Assembly (NCBI RefSeq): GCF_029360725.1
Contig: NZ_JARKMY010000015.1
Location: forward strand, 41,252-105,251
Reading direction: 5' to 3'
Origin: Chryseolinea sp. H1M3-3
GTDB taxonomy: Bacteria > Bacteroidota > Bacteroidia > Cytophagales > Cyclobacteriaceae
Length of the DNA: 64,000 nt
Shown: positions 32,177 through 39,735 of the stretch, piece by piece
Position numbering within the stretch: the first letter of the stretch is position 1
Layout of the letters: each line of letters starts with the position of its first letter
The notes under the pieces: generated by a model
Databases searched by the model: none
Told to the model about the DNA's origin: nothing
What the model saw: the letters and a program-made list of their open reading frames with translations, nothing else
Program-made: the position numbers and the translations under genes

Positions 32177-32821
32177 TTAGTTGAACGTTTTAGTTCTTCC
32201 ACAGTACATGTATAATGCGGAGCAGAAGGAACCAGTAATTAAGCTTAATCTTTCAACATCGACATCCTTTAAATTTAAGTTCCAACTTGTTTCATGAATT
32301 ATTCGGTGGCGTAATTCGAATAATTTCGCCAATTCTGTTCTCCATTCTGAGCTTGTCTCAAGCAACGTAAAGTCATTCTTGTTCTCACGGATATTCTCAA
32401 TTTCATCCAAGATTTTTTTATTTGTAAGGCGCTCAAATATCGACGCAATCGCACTCAAATTTTGAAATGAATAATAATGACTAATTATTGAAGCACGACT
32501 AATTTTTAGCTCCTTGAAAAGATTATACGCTTCGTTTAGGGAAATATTTGCATCCAACAGTTTATTGTAACCGGCCGTGCTCCACTTCGTGTGATATTTG
32601 ACGACAAGCCTTTTACAAAATACCTCTATTACACTTACATAAGAGACGATACAATGCCTTTTAACTTCTTCGCTCACCAACTTAGTTACTGGTTTATCAA
32701 TTAGGTCGAGGTATAAAGCGTCCGTAAATGCAAGCCTAACCGTCATTTCCGCGTAGCAATTCATCTCATGATTACCTTTTGGAATTTTTGGAAGGTCTTT
32801 AATGGAAAATTTTCTATTCAT
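32177..32821 (-). CDS. HEPN-like protein, putative RNase or defence-associated
   Basis: The 214-residue all-helical protein begins MNRKFSIKDLPKIPKGNHEM. It carries RHRIIHE at about residues 172-178, an R-x4-H motif typical of HEPN domains, whose Arg and His form the RNA-cleaving site in many toxin and defence proteins. The helical block before it (RASIISHYYSFQNLSAIASI, then ERLTNKKILDEI) fits the four-helix HEPN bundle. No obvious partner (MNT nucleotidyltransferase or TPR-ATPase) lies beside it. It stands in the accessory stretch next to tRNA-Ser, 76 bases upstream of the start of a methyltransferase relic on the other strand. Function by motif only. Confidence 0.5.
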   Translation of the reverse strand: MNRKFSIKDLPKIPKGNHEMNCYAEMTVRLAFTDALYLDLIDKPVTKLVSEEVKRHCIVSYVSVIEVFCKRLVVKYHTKWSTAGYNKLLDANISLNEAYNLFKELKISRASIISHYYSFQNLSAIASIFERLTNKKILDEIENIRENKNDFTLLETSSEWRTELAKLFELRHRIIHETSWNLNLKDVDVERLSLITGSFCSALYMYCGRTKTFN

Positions 32822-32897
32822 AAAGTTGAACGTTATATTAAAGCGATTCTGCTTTCACCTTAAGTCTAAAGTAAGGAAAATTATAAGAGCTACTTAT

Positions 32898-33619
32898 TGC
32901 TTGAAGAAACAAACAGTAGTAAACGGCGAAATTGAAGCATTAGACATCGAGGATTTCCATATTCCTTATCGCAGGATTTAGCAGTATTCTCTCCACGTCG
33001 TGGACACATACTTGATCTATGTTCCGGTATTGGTATGTTATCTTACCGGTTCAGCAAATGGATTATTATGAAAAAAATATTAAATCAATTACTTGTGTTG
33101 AATACAATAGCCACTTCGTTGAGCTTGGCAAGAAATTACTGCCAAAGGCGAATTGGGTTTGTGGAAACGCCTATGATAAAAATCTGCTTGATGATCTTGT
33201 TAAAAAATTTACCGGATCAGCGATTTGATTTAGTAATCAGTAATCCACCTTCTGGAGTTGACATGAATAAAGGAGATTATTCATGGTTGAATTATCAGGG
33301 GCATAGAGATTTAAAGGCCTTGGAAATTTGTCTGAGGTATGGCAAGAACGGTATGTTTATTCTACCGTCCGGTTCTGTACCTTTTAAATATTCTGGAGCA
33401 CAATACTATGATGATAACAAAGAAAGATACTCTCAGAAATTCAAAAAATTCTTGAGAGAAAATAAAGACTTCAATTTCAGTATGCAATGCGATGGTATCG
33501 ATGCAAGTATTTACCTGGAGGAATGGAAGAATCTAGCCGGTGGTATTGGGTGTGAGGTTGTGAACGTGAATATTTATCTGTGGTCGCTTGATTGTAAGGA
33601 GGATGGTATTACGGTTTAA
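32898..33619 (+). pseudogene. DNA adenine methyltransferase remnant with three frame changes
   Basis: Reading must change frame three times. The pieces are NGEIEALDIEDF (to about 32953), PYSLSQDLAVFSPRRGHILD then LCSGIGMLSYRFSKW (to about 33056), MDYYEKNIKSITCVEYNSHF to NAYDKNLLDDLVKKF (to about 33218), then QRFDLVISNPPSG to the stop at 33619. Joined, they show the S-adenosylmethionine motif (LDLCSGIG), the acidic VEYN strand end and an NPP motif IV, as in N6-adenine DNA methyltransferases, plus a C-terminal part with FKKFLRENKDFNFSMQCDGI. The breaks imply a dead gene. It lies in the tRNA-flanking island and suggests a lost restriction or defence system. Confidence 0.7.
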
Positions 33620-33627
33620 AAAAATAC

Positions 33628-33885
33628 CTAATGAAAATCGTTCTCGTCGGATTCATCAGACTCATTACAAATATTCCACAAATCGCTTTTTTCTTTCTCA
33701 GTGAGGTTTTCAACTCTCACAATTTCATCAAAATTCTTTTTTAGTAGTTCTTGGGCCGCACCGGGAGAATCATAATTATAGATATCAATTTTTTTTAGCG
33801 CCGGAACGAAGTCCTTATTTTCTCGTTTGACGAATTCAACGACTTCGAAGATAACGTCAATATCCGTTGGGTTTAAATTTTCCAT
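33628..33885 (-). CDS. Small acidic protein, unknown
   Basis: The 85-residue product (MENLNPTDIDVIFEVVEFVK at the start) is acidic and helical, ending in an Asp/Glu/Ser-rich tail (ICNESDESDENDFH). No membrane span, signal or known motif is seen. It lies in line with the next minus-strand gene upstream (21-base gap). It could be an immunity-type or antitoxin-type protein by size and charge, but nothing shows this directly. Confidence 0.5.
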   Translation of the reverse strand: MENLNPTDIDVIFEVVEFVKRENKDFVPALKKIDIYNYDSPGAAQELLKKNFDEIVRVENLTEKEKSDLWNICNESDESDENDFH

Positions 33886-33906
33886 ACAACTAATTTGAAA
33901 AAATAA

Positions 33907-34488
33907 TCAGTCACCTACAATAGTTTGAGAGGAATCAATAACAATTTTTGCTTTCTCCTTTTTTAACGAATCTAAAATTGAAATCTTCGCACTGTTGATG
34001 GCTGAATCAAGTTGCGCTTTGGTTATTACGCTAACCTCTTTAGGTGCCATACTTTTTTTGATAATATCATAGGCACCATAAATACCTCCGAAACTTCCTA
34101 AAATTAGTACTGGCCAAAACACTATCACTTGCCATTTTGCGAGTTTGTTTTCACGTTTAAGTTTTAAGAGTTCGACCTCATCGCGCTTTTTCCTTTTCTG
34201 TGTTTCTTCAGCCACCTTAGCTTTTTTATCTTCTGAATATTCAAGCCAACCACCATGCTCATATACGTTGTGACCAAATTCAGTCAAATCGCACCTTTGA
34301 CCAGTTATATTAATTAGCCCTTTGGATTGCATGTAATCCGCCAATCTTTTTGCTTCCCCAGTATTATTTATGTATCGAAGTCTATTGCCTTTCTCATCAA
34401 TAAAGTCAGTCATAAATAATTCCTGATTCATGTCTTCAAACAAGCGTTTCAGATTTATTTCCACAAGTTGATCTATTCTGTCATACAT
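33907..34488 (-). CDS. Winged-helix-like, coiled-coil, single-span membrane protein
   Basis: The 193-residue protein has an N-terminal part resembling a winged helix (EAKRLADYMQSKGLINITGQ, then RCDLTEFGHNVYEHGGW), a charged coiled coil (AKVAEETQKRKKRDEVELLK), one membrane span (WQVIVFWPVLILGSFGGIYG, at about residues 118-137) and a charged C-terminal helix. I do not recognise the family; similar orphan proteins with a short helix-turn-helix and one span occur near mobile elements. It sits in the accessory island in one direction with its neighbours. Confidence 0.55.
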   Translation of the reverse strand: MYDRIDQLVEINLKRLFEDMNQELFMTDFIDEKGNRLRYINNTGEAKRLADYMQSKGLINITGQRCDLTEFGHNVYEHGGWLEYSEDKKAKVAEETQKRKKRDEVELLKLKRENKLAKWQVIVFWPVLILGSFGGIYGAYDIIKKSMAPKEVSVITKAQLDSAINSAKISILDSLKKEKAKIVIDSSQTIVGD

Positions 34489-34528
34489 TTTTTTTTATTT
34501 CAGACCAATGATCTAACGAAATTTATTT

Positions 34529-34813
34529 TTACTGTGTGGGCCTACCAAACCGAAACTTCGCTCGGTAAACATAAGTGTCCATTCTGCTTACATGAAGGTT
34601 GTCAACTGTAAGATCAACCTGACCCTCATTAACCGATGTCGCGGGTATTTTCGCCCTTTGTGCTTCGTAATTGCGCAGCTCCTCTACGTCCTGTTCGGCT
34701 AGTCCCGTCCTCTCCAATAAACAGAAGCGGTTAGCCGACAGACAATCTGATTCTTCTTTGCTTAACTTCAAACCTCTAAGATTTAAAGAAGCTTGGTAAT
34801 TTTCTTCGTTCAT
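34529..34813 (-). CDS. Small protein, unknown
   Basis: The 94-residue product starts MNEENYQASLNLRGLKLSKE and includes CLLERTGLAEQDVEELRNYE and a C-terminal strand pair (MDTYVYRAKFRFGRPTQ). It has no signal or membrane span. No family is recognised. It is one of a run of four short minus-strand genes between the methyltransferase relic and the tRNA. Confidence 0.45.
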   Translation of the reverse strand: MNEENYQASLNLRGLKLSKEESDCLSANRFCLLERTGLAEQDVEELRNYEAQRAKIPATSVNEGQVDLTVDNLHVSRMDTYVYRAKFRFGRPTQ

Positions 34814-34887
34814 GACACGAACTTATAAACAAATAATCGTTTAGGCAATTTCTTTCGTGTTGATTGAGTATAATAACGCTGAGTAAT

Positions 34888-35145
34888 TCACGATAGGGAC
34901 TTGATTAGCTCTTCAAATCTTTTTTTATATTCATCTGAACTAAGTCTATCCCGAAGTCGGTTTGCATTTTCGCGCTGTTGATTGCAAAAATATACAACAG
35001 CTTGTAATAAAGTATCAAGGTTAGTAAATGGTTCTCCGTTAAAAATAACGTGCCCTTGACGATCTAATACCCTTGATGCGATGACCAGACTTTCGATAAA
35101 ATAAGGGTGGGTGCATATGTCATTTGGTATCTCATAACGCTCCAT
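34888..35145 (-). CDS. Small helical protein, unknown
   Basis: The 85-residue product (MERYEIPNDICTHPYFIESL at the start) is mainly helical, with a central LDTLLQAVVYFCNQQRENAN and a basic, coiled C-terminal half (RLRDRLSSDEYKKRFEELIK). No known motif is seen. It has codon use like its neighbours, a short 89-base gap before the next gene and no obvious partner. Confidence 0.45.
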   Translation of the reverse strand: MERYEIPNDICTHPYFIESLVIASRVLDRQGHVIFNGEPFTNLDTLLQAVVYFCNQQRENANRLRDRLSSDEYKKRFEELIKSLS

Positions 35146-35194
35146 GGTTTTGGGAGATTTGATTTAAACAAACATAATCAATTATGAAAATAAG

Positions 35195-35223
35195 AAGGGG
35201 TATGAAATTAATCATAACCCCTT
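35195..35223 (-). terminator. Stem-loop after the 35235-35522 gene
   Basis: AAGGGGT (35195-35201) pairs with ACCCCTT (35217-35223), and ATGA (35202-35205) pairs with TCAT (35212-35215) with one bulged A. On the minus strand the stem is followed by TCTTATTTTC, T-rich but not a clean run. It starts 12 bases beyond the gene's stop codon. Confidence 0.45.
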
Positions 35224-35234
35224 TTGGAAGTCAA

Positions 35235-35522
35235 TTACTTCAATGTGTAAAATGTTACTCTACCCTCACGTTCGAACTGCATTGATACTCCATCATCAGA
35301 GAGAGAAAGATTAAAAACTCTGTTGCCAAGCTGGACGATAGATTCTCCATCATTGGATTTGATTTCATACCTAAGTGGATGAATAAACCCTTCTAATGAT
35401 TGAAAGATTGCCGTACCGTCCAATTGTTTGTCGGGTCTGAAAAACATCAGCATGTTGCCGTGGAAGTCTCTCCATCGACCGTTACAGGCTTCAAAAAGGT
35501 CATAAAAAAATTCTGTGTTCAT
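35235..35522 (-). CDS. Small protein, unknown
   Basis: The 95-residue product begins MNTEFFYDLFEACNGRWRDF and appears to be a small all-beta protein (RYEIKSNDGESIVQLGNRVF, DGVSMQFEREGRVTFYTLK). There is no signal peptide. It is the gene closest to tRNA-Ser. Its stop is followed by a credible stem-loop terminator. No function can be read from the sequence. Confidence 0.5.
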   Translation of the reverse strand: MNTEFFYDLFEACNGRWRDFHGNMLMFFRPDKQLDGTAIFQSLEGFIHPLRYEIKSNDGESIVQLGNRVFNLSLSDDGVSMQFEREGRVTFYTLK

Positions 35523-35714
35523 ATAATTAACATTTTTTGATTAATAATGAGTCAAAACTAGCGCACCGGCTCGAAGGCATTTAACCAAAAAAGTGCGTAT
35601 AGGAATTTAAGTTATGTTCCCCTAAGAAACGATGTGTAGTAACTTATTATCGTGTAACTTGTTTGTATTCAAAACGATAGGTAACAAGATAAGCAACTAA
35701 CAAAAAGCCTTAAG

Positions 35715-35801
35715 CGGAGAGAGAGGGATTCGAACCCTCGGTACAGTTACCCGCACAACGGTTTTCGAGACCGTCCCATTCAACCACTCTGGCATCTCTC
35801 C
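35715..35801 (-). tRNA. tRNA-Ser(CGA)
   Basis: The minus strand reads GGAGAGA at the 5' end and TCTCTCC plus discriminator G at the 3' end, forming a full acceptor stem. ACGGT-CTCGAAA-ACCGT is the anticodon arm with anticodon CGA (codon UCG). A long variable arm follows, as in class II tRNA-Ser, and GGTTCGAATCC is a normal T-arm. CCA is not encoded. Its 3' end faces the accessory stretch at 31.7-35.6 kb. Confidence 0.95.
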
Positions 35802-35870
35802 TATCGGATGTAAAAATAGAACTCCCGCAGCATTGCGACAGTCGTCATGAATAAATTTAATTGGGGATTT

Positions 35871-37106
35871 TTATTCGAAGCGTAGCGACTCGATCGGATC
35901 CAGCTTCGATGCCTTGTGAGCAGGATAAAATCCGGAGATCAGACCCACGGCAATACAAACAGCGAACCCCACAAATATCCAGAACCAAGGAATGAAATAA
36001 GAATCGCTGCCGAGAAAACCACCGAAGAAATTGCCTACAACAATTCCAAGGATAATACCCAGGATGCCACCGAGCAAACAAACTACGATCGCTTCGATCA
36101 CAAACTGTTGCCTGATGCGCAGTGGCGTAGCACCAAGCGCTTTACGAACACCGATCTCCCGGGTCCGTTCTGTTACAGATACCAGCATAATGTTCATCAA
36201 TGCAATGGAGGCTCCCAAGAGTGTTATAAATCCGATGACAACACCCCCAATTCTGAAATAACCAATGATCTGTTGTGTACGTTCTTTCAAAGCTTCGCTA
36301 CTCTCTAGTTCAAATGAATTTTCCTTTCCCGCCTGATCTCTGCGAATGGAACGCATCACTCCTGTTGCTTCACCCATGGCATATTCCAGCTGTGAAGGAT
36401 CAACAATGCTAACGGTTAGCCTGTACTCAAGTCCCTGACCCTTTGCCATCTGATTCGCCAACCTGATTGGAATGAATACCATGTTATCAAAGTTATCCTC
36501 CAACGACTGTCCTTTTTCTTCCAGCACTCCGATCACTTTAAACTGCGTTCCAGAGAAAGAAATTTTTTGATTCAGGGGGTCTTCATTTTCCTTGAATAAA
36601 ACTTTGTACACCGAGTGACCGAGGATCACAACCTGCTTGCCATTATCGATTTCAAAATTTGAAAAATTTCGTCCCCTGCTCAAGTTTAGATTTTTAATAG
36701 CGAGATATCCTTCGTTGACACCCATCGCATTGATGTTTGGATTGGTTTTATTCGAAAGATGTTTTACCTCGGCAATTTGCGTCAGGTTTGCCGAAAGACT
36801 TATTGTTGCGCTCACACGGTATTGATCAATAAACCTCATGGTCTCATTTAATAGCAATGGGGGATAATTTTTTTGCGTTACGCCCTGCATCGTTCCTCCC
36901 CGGTTAACCCTTGACCTGATGTCAAACGTATTAGAACCTAACGCCGACAGCCCCTCACTAACGGATCGTTGGGCGGCATCAATCGCAGTCGACACACTAA
37001 TCAGCGCGGTAATACCAATGGTGACAATCAGCGCCGTGATCACCGATCTTAACAAGTTCGCGCGTACGGAGCGAAGACCTTCCCGAACATTCTCAAGTAA
37101 ATTCAT
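35871..37106 (-). CDS. ABC transporter permease, MacB/FtsX type
   Basis: The 411-residue protein has one N-terminal span ([20 protein letters not shown], residues 20-40), a long periplasmic part of the MacB core type (residues 45 to about 270), and three C-terminal spans: [39 protein letters not shown] and [40 protein letters not shown] between spans 2 and 3 is the classic MacB/FtsX cytoplasmic motif. Such permeases work with an ATPase and a membrane-fusion protein to move lipoproteins, peptides or macrolides out of the inner membrane; the partners are not in this window on this side. It is divergent from the gene at 37287. Confidence 0.92.
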   Translation of the reverse strand: MNLLENVREGLRSVRANLLRSVITALIVTIGITALISVSTAIDAAQRSVSEGLSALGSNTFDIRSRVNRGGTMQGVTQKNYPPLLLNETMRFIDQYRVSATISLSANLTQIAEVKHLSNKTNPNINAMGVNEGYLAIKNLNLSRGRNFSNFEIDNGKQVVILGHSVYKVLFKENEDPLNQKISFSGTQFKVIGVLEEKGQSLEDNFDNMVFIPIRLANQMAKGQGLEYRLTVSIVDPSQLEYAMGEATGVMRSIRRDQAGKENSFELESSEALKERTQQIIGYFRIGGVVIGFITLLGASIALMNIMLVSVTERTREIGVRKALGATPLRIRQQFVIEAIVVCLLGGILGIILGIVVGNFFGGFLGSDSYFIPWFWIFVGFAVCIAVGLISGFYPAHKASKLDPIESLRFE

Positions 37107-37286
37107 GCCAGCTAAATAAATTGCAAAACAATAATAGTATCCTTATACGTTGATTAAAAGGCCAGGATGTTACAGTTCACAGCTAATTTTTTGGGGTTGA
37201 TCACCAAAATTGGGTATATTCCATAAATAATGAATGATAATACATCCCAGCCACGTAAATTTATTAATCTATAAACGGGCAAGTGT

Positions 37287-38546
37287 ATGAAGCGTAGGGC
37301 CATTCTGATATATTTTTTATTGGCATCTCTGGGGGTGAGCGCAAATTCCATCCTGATTCCAATGGATGAAAAACAATCTAACCACCTAAAAGCCTATGGC
37401 ATCGCCTATTGGATACTGAAAAGTGATATGGAGGTTGACTGGCTGTTAAATTACCGCGGAGGAAGCTTCATGTGCAACTACCATCCGGCGATTCAAAACG
37501 AGCTGGTAGTCAGGGGTGTAAGCTTTGAAATCATTTCCAGTGCTCAAACGAATCAAATCATATCTGAAATCGCGAGCCCTGCACTGAATTACGACATCAT
37601 GAAGCTGGAGAAATATCCGCGCATTGCTGTCTATTCCCCAAAATCAAAACAACCGTGGGATGACGCCGTAACGTTGGTATTAACCTACGCCGAAATTCCT
37701 TACGATATCATTTTTGATGAAGAGGTCATGAATGGAGCGCTCGTCAAATATGACTGGCTGCACCTTCACCATGAAGATTTTACGGGGCAGTACGGAAAGT
37801 TTTATGGCCAGTATAGCAACATGCCGTGGTACATTGAACAACAACAAGAGTCAGAAGCGATTGCGCAGAAATTTGGGTTCCATAAGGTATCTCAACTCAA
37901 GCTCGCCGTGGTCAAGAAGACAAAGGAATTTATTACGGGGGGCGGATTTCTTTTTGCCATGTGCTCCGCTACAGACACCTACGATATTGCGCTCGCTGCT
38001 GAGGGTGTAGACATCTGTGAACGCATGTATGATGGAGACCCTGCAGATCCTCAAGCACAAGAGAAGCTTCATTATGATAACACATTGGCATTCTCGGATT
38101 TTCGGTTGGTTCGTGATCCATATCAATATGAATTTTCAGACATCGATAATCAGCCAAGTGAACGCGGACTACGTCAGGATAACGATTACTTTTCCTTGTT
38201 TGAATTTTCAGCAAAATGGGATCCCATACCGACAATGTTAACGCAAAATCACACGCGCGTCATCAGTGGATTTTTTGGTCAGACCACCGGCTTCAAAAAG
38301 AATCTGATCAAACCGGATGTTTTAGTGATGGGGGAAAACAAAGAAATCAAAGAAGCAAAATACATCCATGGTGTGTTAGGTAAAGGTTTCTTTACCTATT
38401 ATGGAGGACATGACCCGGAAGATTATCAACATCAGGTAGGTGAAGAACCGACGGACCTGAATCAACATCCAAATTCTCCTGGGTATCGATTGATCCTGAA
38501 CAATGTATTGTTCCCCGCGGCGAAGAAGAAAAAACAAAAGACCTGA
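37287..38546 (+). CDS. Conserved exported protein with amidotransferase-like stretch
   Basis: The 419-residue protein has an N-terminal Sec signal (MKRRAILIYFLLASLGVSAN). It matches a Bacteroidota family that databases often label asparagine synthetase B; I see no AsnB N-terminal Cys or ATP motif, so that name looks wrong. Inside, YDWLHLHHEDFTGQYGKFYG at about residue 152 and FITGGGFLFAMCSATDTYDI at about 212 resemble the GGG-x-h-x-h-C strand-turn of class I amidotransferase- or ThuA-like folds, with Cys in the nucleophile-elbow position. HGVLGKGFFTYYGGHDPEDY near 370 would then hold the following His. The function is unknown; a periplasmic hydrolase-like or ligand-binding role is possible. 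Confidence 0.65.
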   Translation: MKRRAILIYFLLASLGVSANSILIPMDEKQSNHLKAYGIAYWILKSDMEVDWLLNYRGGSFMCNYHPAIQNELVVRGVSFEIISSAQTNQIISEIASPALNYDIMKLEKYPRIAVYSPKSKQPWDDAVTLVLTYAEIPYDIIFDEEVMNGALVKYDWLHLHHEDFTGQYGKFYGQYSNMPWYIEQQQESEAIAQKFGFHKVSQLKLAVVKKTKEFITGGGFLFAMCSATDTYDIALAAEGVDICERMYDGDPADPQAQEKLHYDNTLAFSDFRLVRDPYQYEFSDIDNQPSERGLRQDNDYFSLFEFSAKWDPIPTMLTQNHTRVISGFFGQTTGFKKNLIKPDVLVMGENKEIKEAKYIHGVLGKGFFTYYGGHDPEDYQHQVGEEPTDLNQHPNSPGYRLILNNVLFPAAKKKKQKT

Positions 38547-38588
38547 GAACGGTAAACGACTTCTCACCTAATCCCGTTCGCGGTTTTA

Positions 38589-38849
38589 TATATCATGCCT
38601 GCGGCACTCACTAAACACTCCAATACGTGCTACCGATATTTGATGCTAAAGGCACCGATATCTGCCTAGGTCAAATTGAATGCTGTAACAAGAGTAAGGT
38701 GAGCGGCATGAGATCAGATAAGTTGTCAAACCCCTTTTCTCAAGTGTTGTATATCATGCACTACGGCACTCGCTTAATTCCCCAAAATGCGCGTTAGCAA
38801 TATTTAGTATCTAACGATGATATTTCCCTAATTGACTCAATGTTGTAAC
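38589..38849. repeat. Degenerate 100-base direct repeat, two copies
   Basis: 38589-38689 and 38750-38849 both start TATATCATGC, share GCGGCACTC or ACGGCACTC, continue with similar spaced words (GATATTT or AATATTT) and end with AATG(C/T)TGTAAC. The copies are about 100 bases long and 161 bases apart. They are clearly related but decayed. Confidence 0.6.
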
Positions 38850-38931
38850 GAAAATATGATACAAAATGAGATGGACTAGAATCATAGCAGCCAATAAATT
38901 TTTACTGTCAATTCCTTCATGCACTACGTCA

Positions 38932-38995
38932 ATCCCGCTAGGGATGATATATCGGTAGAAATCAACCCGCACCCGAACCGAATCCCGTTAGGGAT
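38932..38995. repeat. Two copies of a 14-base palindrome
   Basis: ATCCCGCTAGGGAT (38932-38945) and ATCCCGTTAGGGAT (38982-38995) are 5-base inverted arms around a 4-base loop, followed by GATATAT or GACATAT. They are exactly 50 bases apart and resemble REP-like intergenic palindromes. Confidence 0.65.
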
Positions 38996-39076
38996 GACAT
39001 ATAATTTGCCTATTACATGTATTTAAAATTTGTTGGCCCGAGCACTAAAAATTGAGAGAAGTGGTTTGACTTTGTG

Positions 39077-39682
39077 TTAATGTATTCGATCGCCCCTCAC
39101 CTCCAGCTGCTTCATAATACCGGCTTCGTATCCTAACCATTCTTCCCAACGTCTCATCACCACATCTTCAGGAAGATATTCCTTGGCGAGTTGCAGAAAG
39201 TTCTTGTAATGACCTGCTTCGGAAATCATCAATTCGTGATAGAACTCTGAAAGCTCTTTATCAGGAATAGTTTTCCAAAGCATCTTAAACCGCTCACAGC
39301 TTCGTGCCTCGATCAAGGCATTTAACAACAATTTTTCCACCAGGTGTTGTTCGCGGCTTCCACCTTTCTTCACAAATTTTGTTAGTTCCTCTACATACTC
39401 ATCCTTTCGCTGCGGACCTAAAGTGAAACCTCGCTTTTTTAATTCTGCCAGCACTCGTTCGAAATGTTCCCATTCTTCTTTTACTACCGGCGCCAGCATC
39501 TCAACGAGTTTTTCCCGGTCCGGATGTTGTATGATCAGCGATATGCACGACGAAGCTGCCTTTTGTTCACAGTATGCATGATCGATCAGGATATCTTTGA
39601 TATTCTTTTTAGCAACATCGATCCATCGCGGATCCGATGGAAGCTCTAGCCCAAGCGTGAATTTATCTTTAGCTATTTTCAT
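39077..39682 (-). CDS. miaE: tRNA-(ms2io6A)-hydroxylase MiaE
   Basis: The 201-residue protein is a ferritin-like diiron hydroxylase that hydroxylates 2-methylthio-N6-isopentenyl-adenosine at position 37 of tRNAs. Diiron ligands can be read in DHAYCEQKAAS (Glu at about 39), VVKEEWEHFERVL (EEWEHFE at about 70), LLLNALIEARSCERFKML (Glu at about 125) and HELMISEAGHYKNFL (SEAGHY at about 155), the classic MiaE pattern. The length agrees with the family. It is transcribed towards the repeat region, separate from the porin gene by 53 bases. Confidence 0.93.
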   Translation of the reverse strand: MKIAKDKFTLGLELPSDPRWIDVAKKNIKDILIDHAYCEQKAASSCISLIIQHPDREKLVEMLAPVVKEEWEHFERVLAELKKRGFTLGPQRKDEYVEELTKFVKKGGSREQHLVEKLLLNALIEARSCERFKMLWKTIPDKELSEFYHELMISEAGHYKNFLQLAKEYLPEDVVMRRWEEWLGYEAGIMKQLEVRGDRIH

Positions 39683-39735
39683 CCTTGTTCAAAATAATAG
39701 CACTCTCTTAATAAACTGAATTTGTCCTCAGCAGA

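Larger units (their letters stand above)
38547..39076. other. Repeat-rich intergenic region, no gene seen
   Basis: This 530-base spacer between the exported-protein gene and miaE has no ORF with coding character. It is made up largely of decayed intergenic repeats listed separately (38589-38689, 38750-38849, 38932-38995). Fragments of the same unit also occur at about 38570-38580 (ATCCCGTTCGCGG) and 38918-38930 (tcatgcactacg). Confidence 0.65.

Noticed and set aside
35523..35714. Attachment-site duplication of the tRNA-Ser 3' end
   Set aside because: I looked for a second copy of the GGATTCGAACCCT end in the island and found none; only vague inverted words (CTTAT, AACAAG) are present.
38932..38995. 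CRISPR array from regularly spaced palindromes
   Set aside because: Only two clear copies of a 14-base palindrome occur, the spacing is not filled by unique spacers of constant size and no cas genes are nearby.
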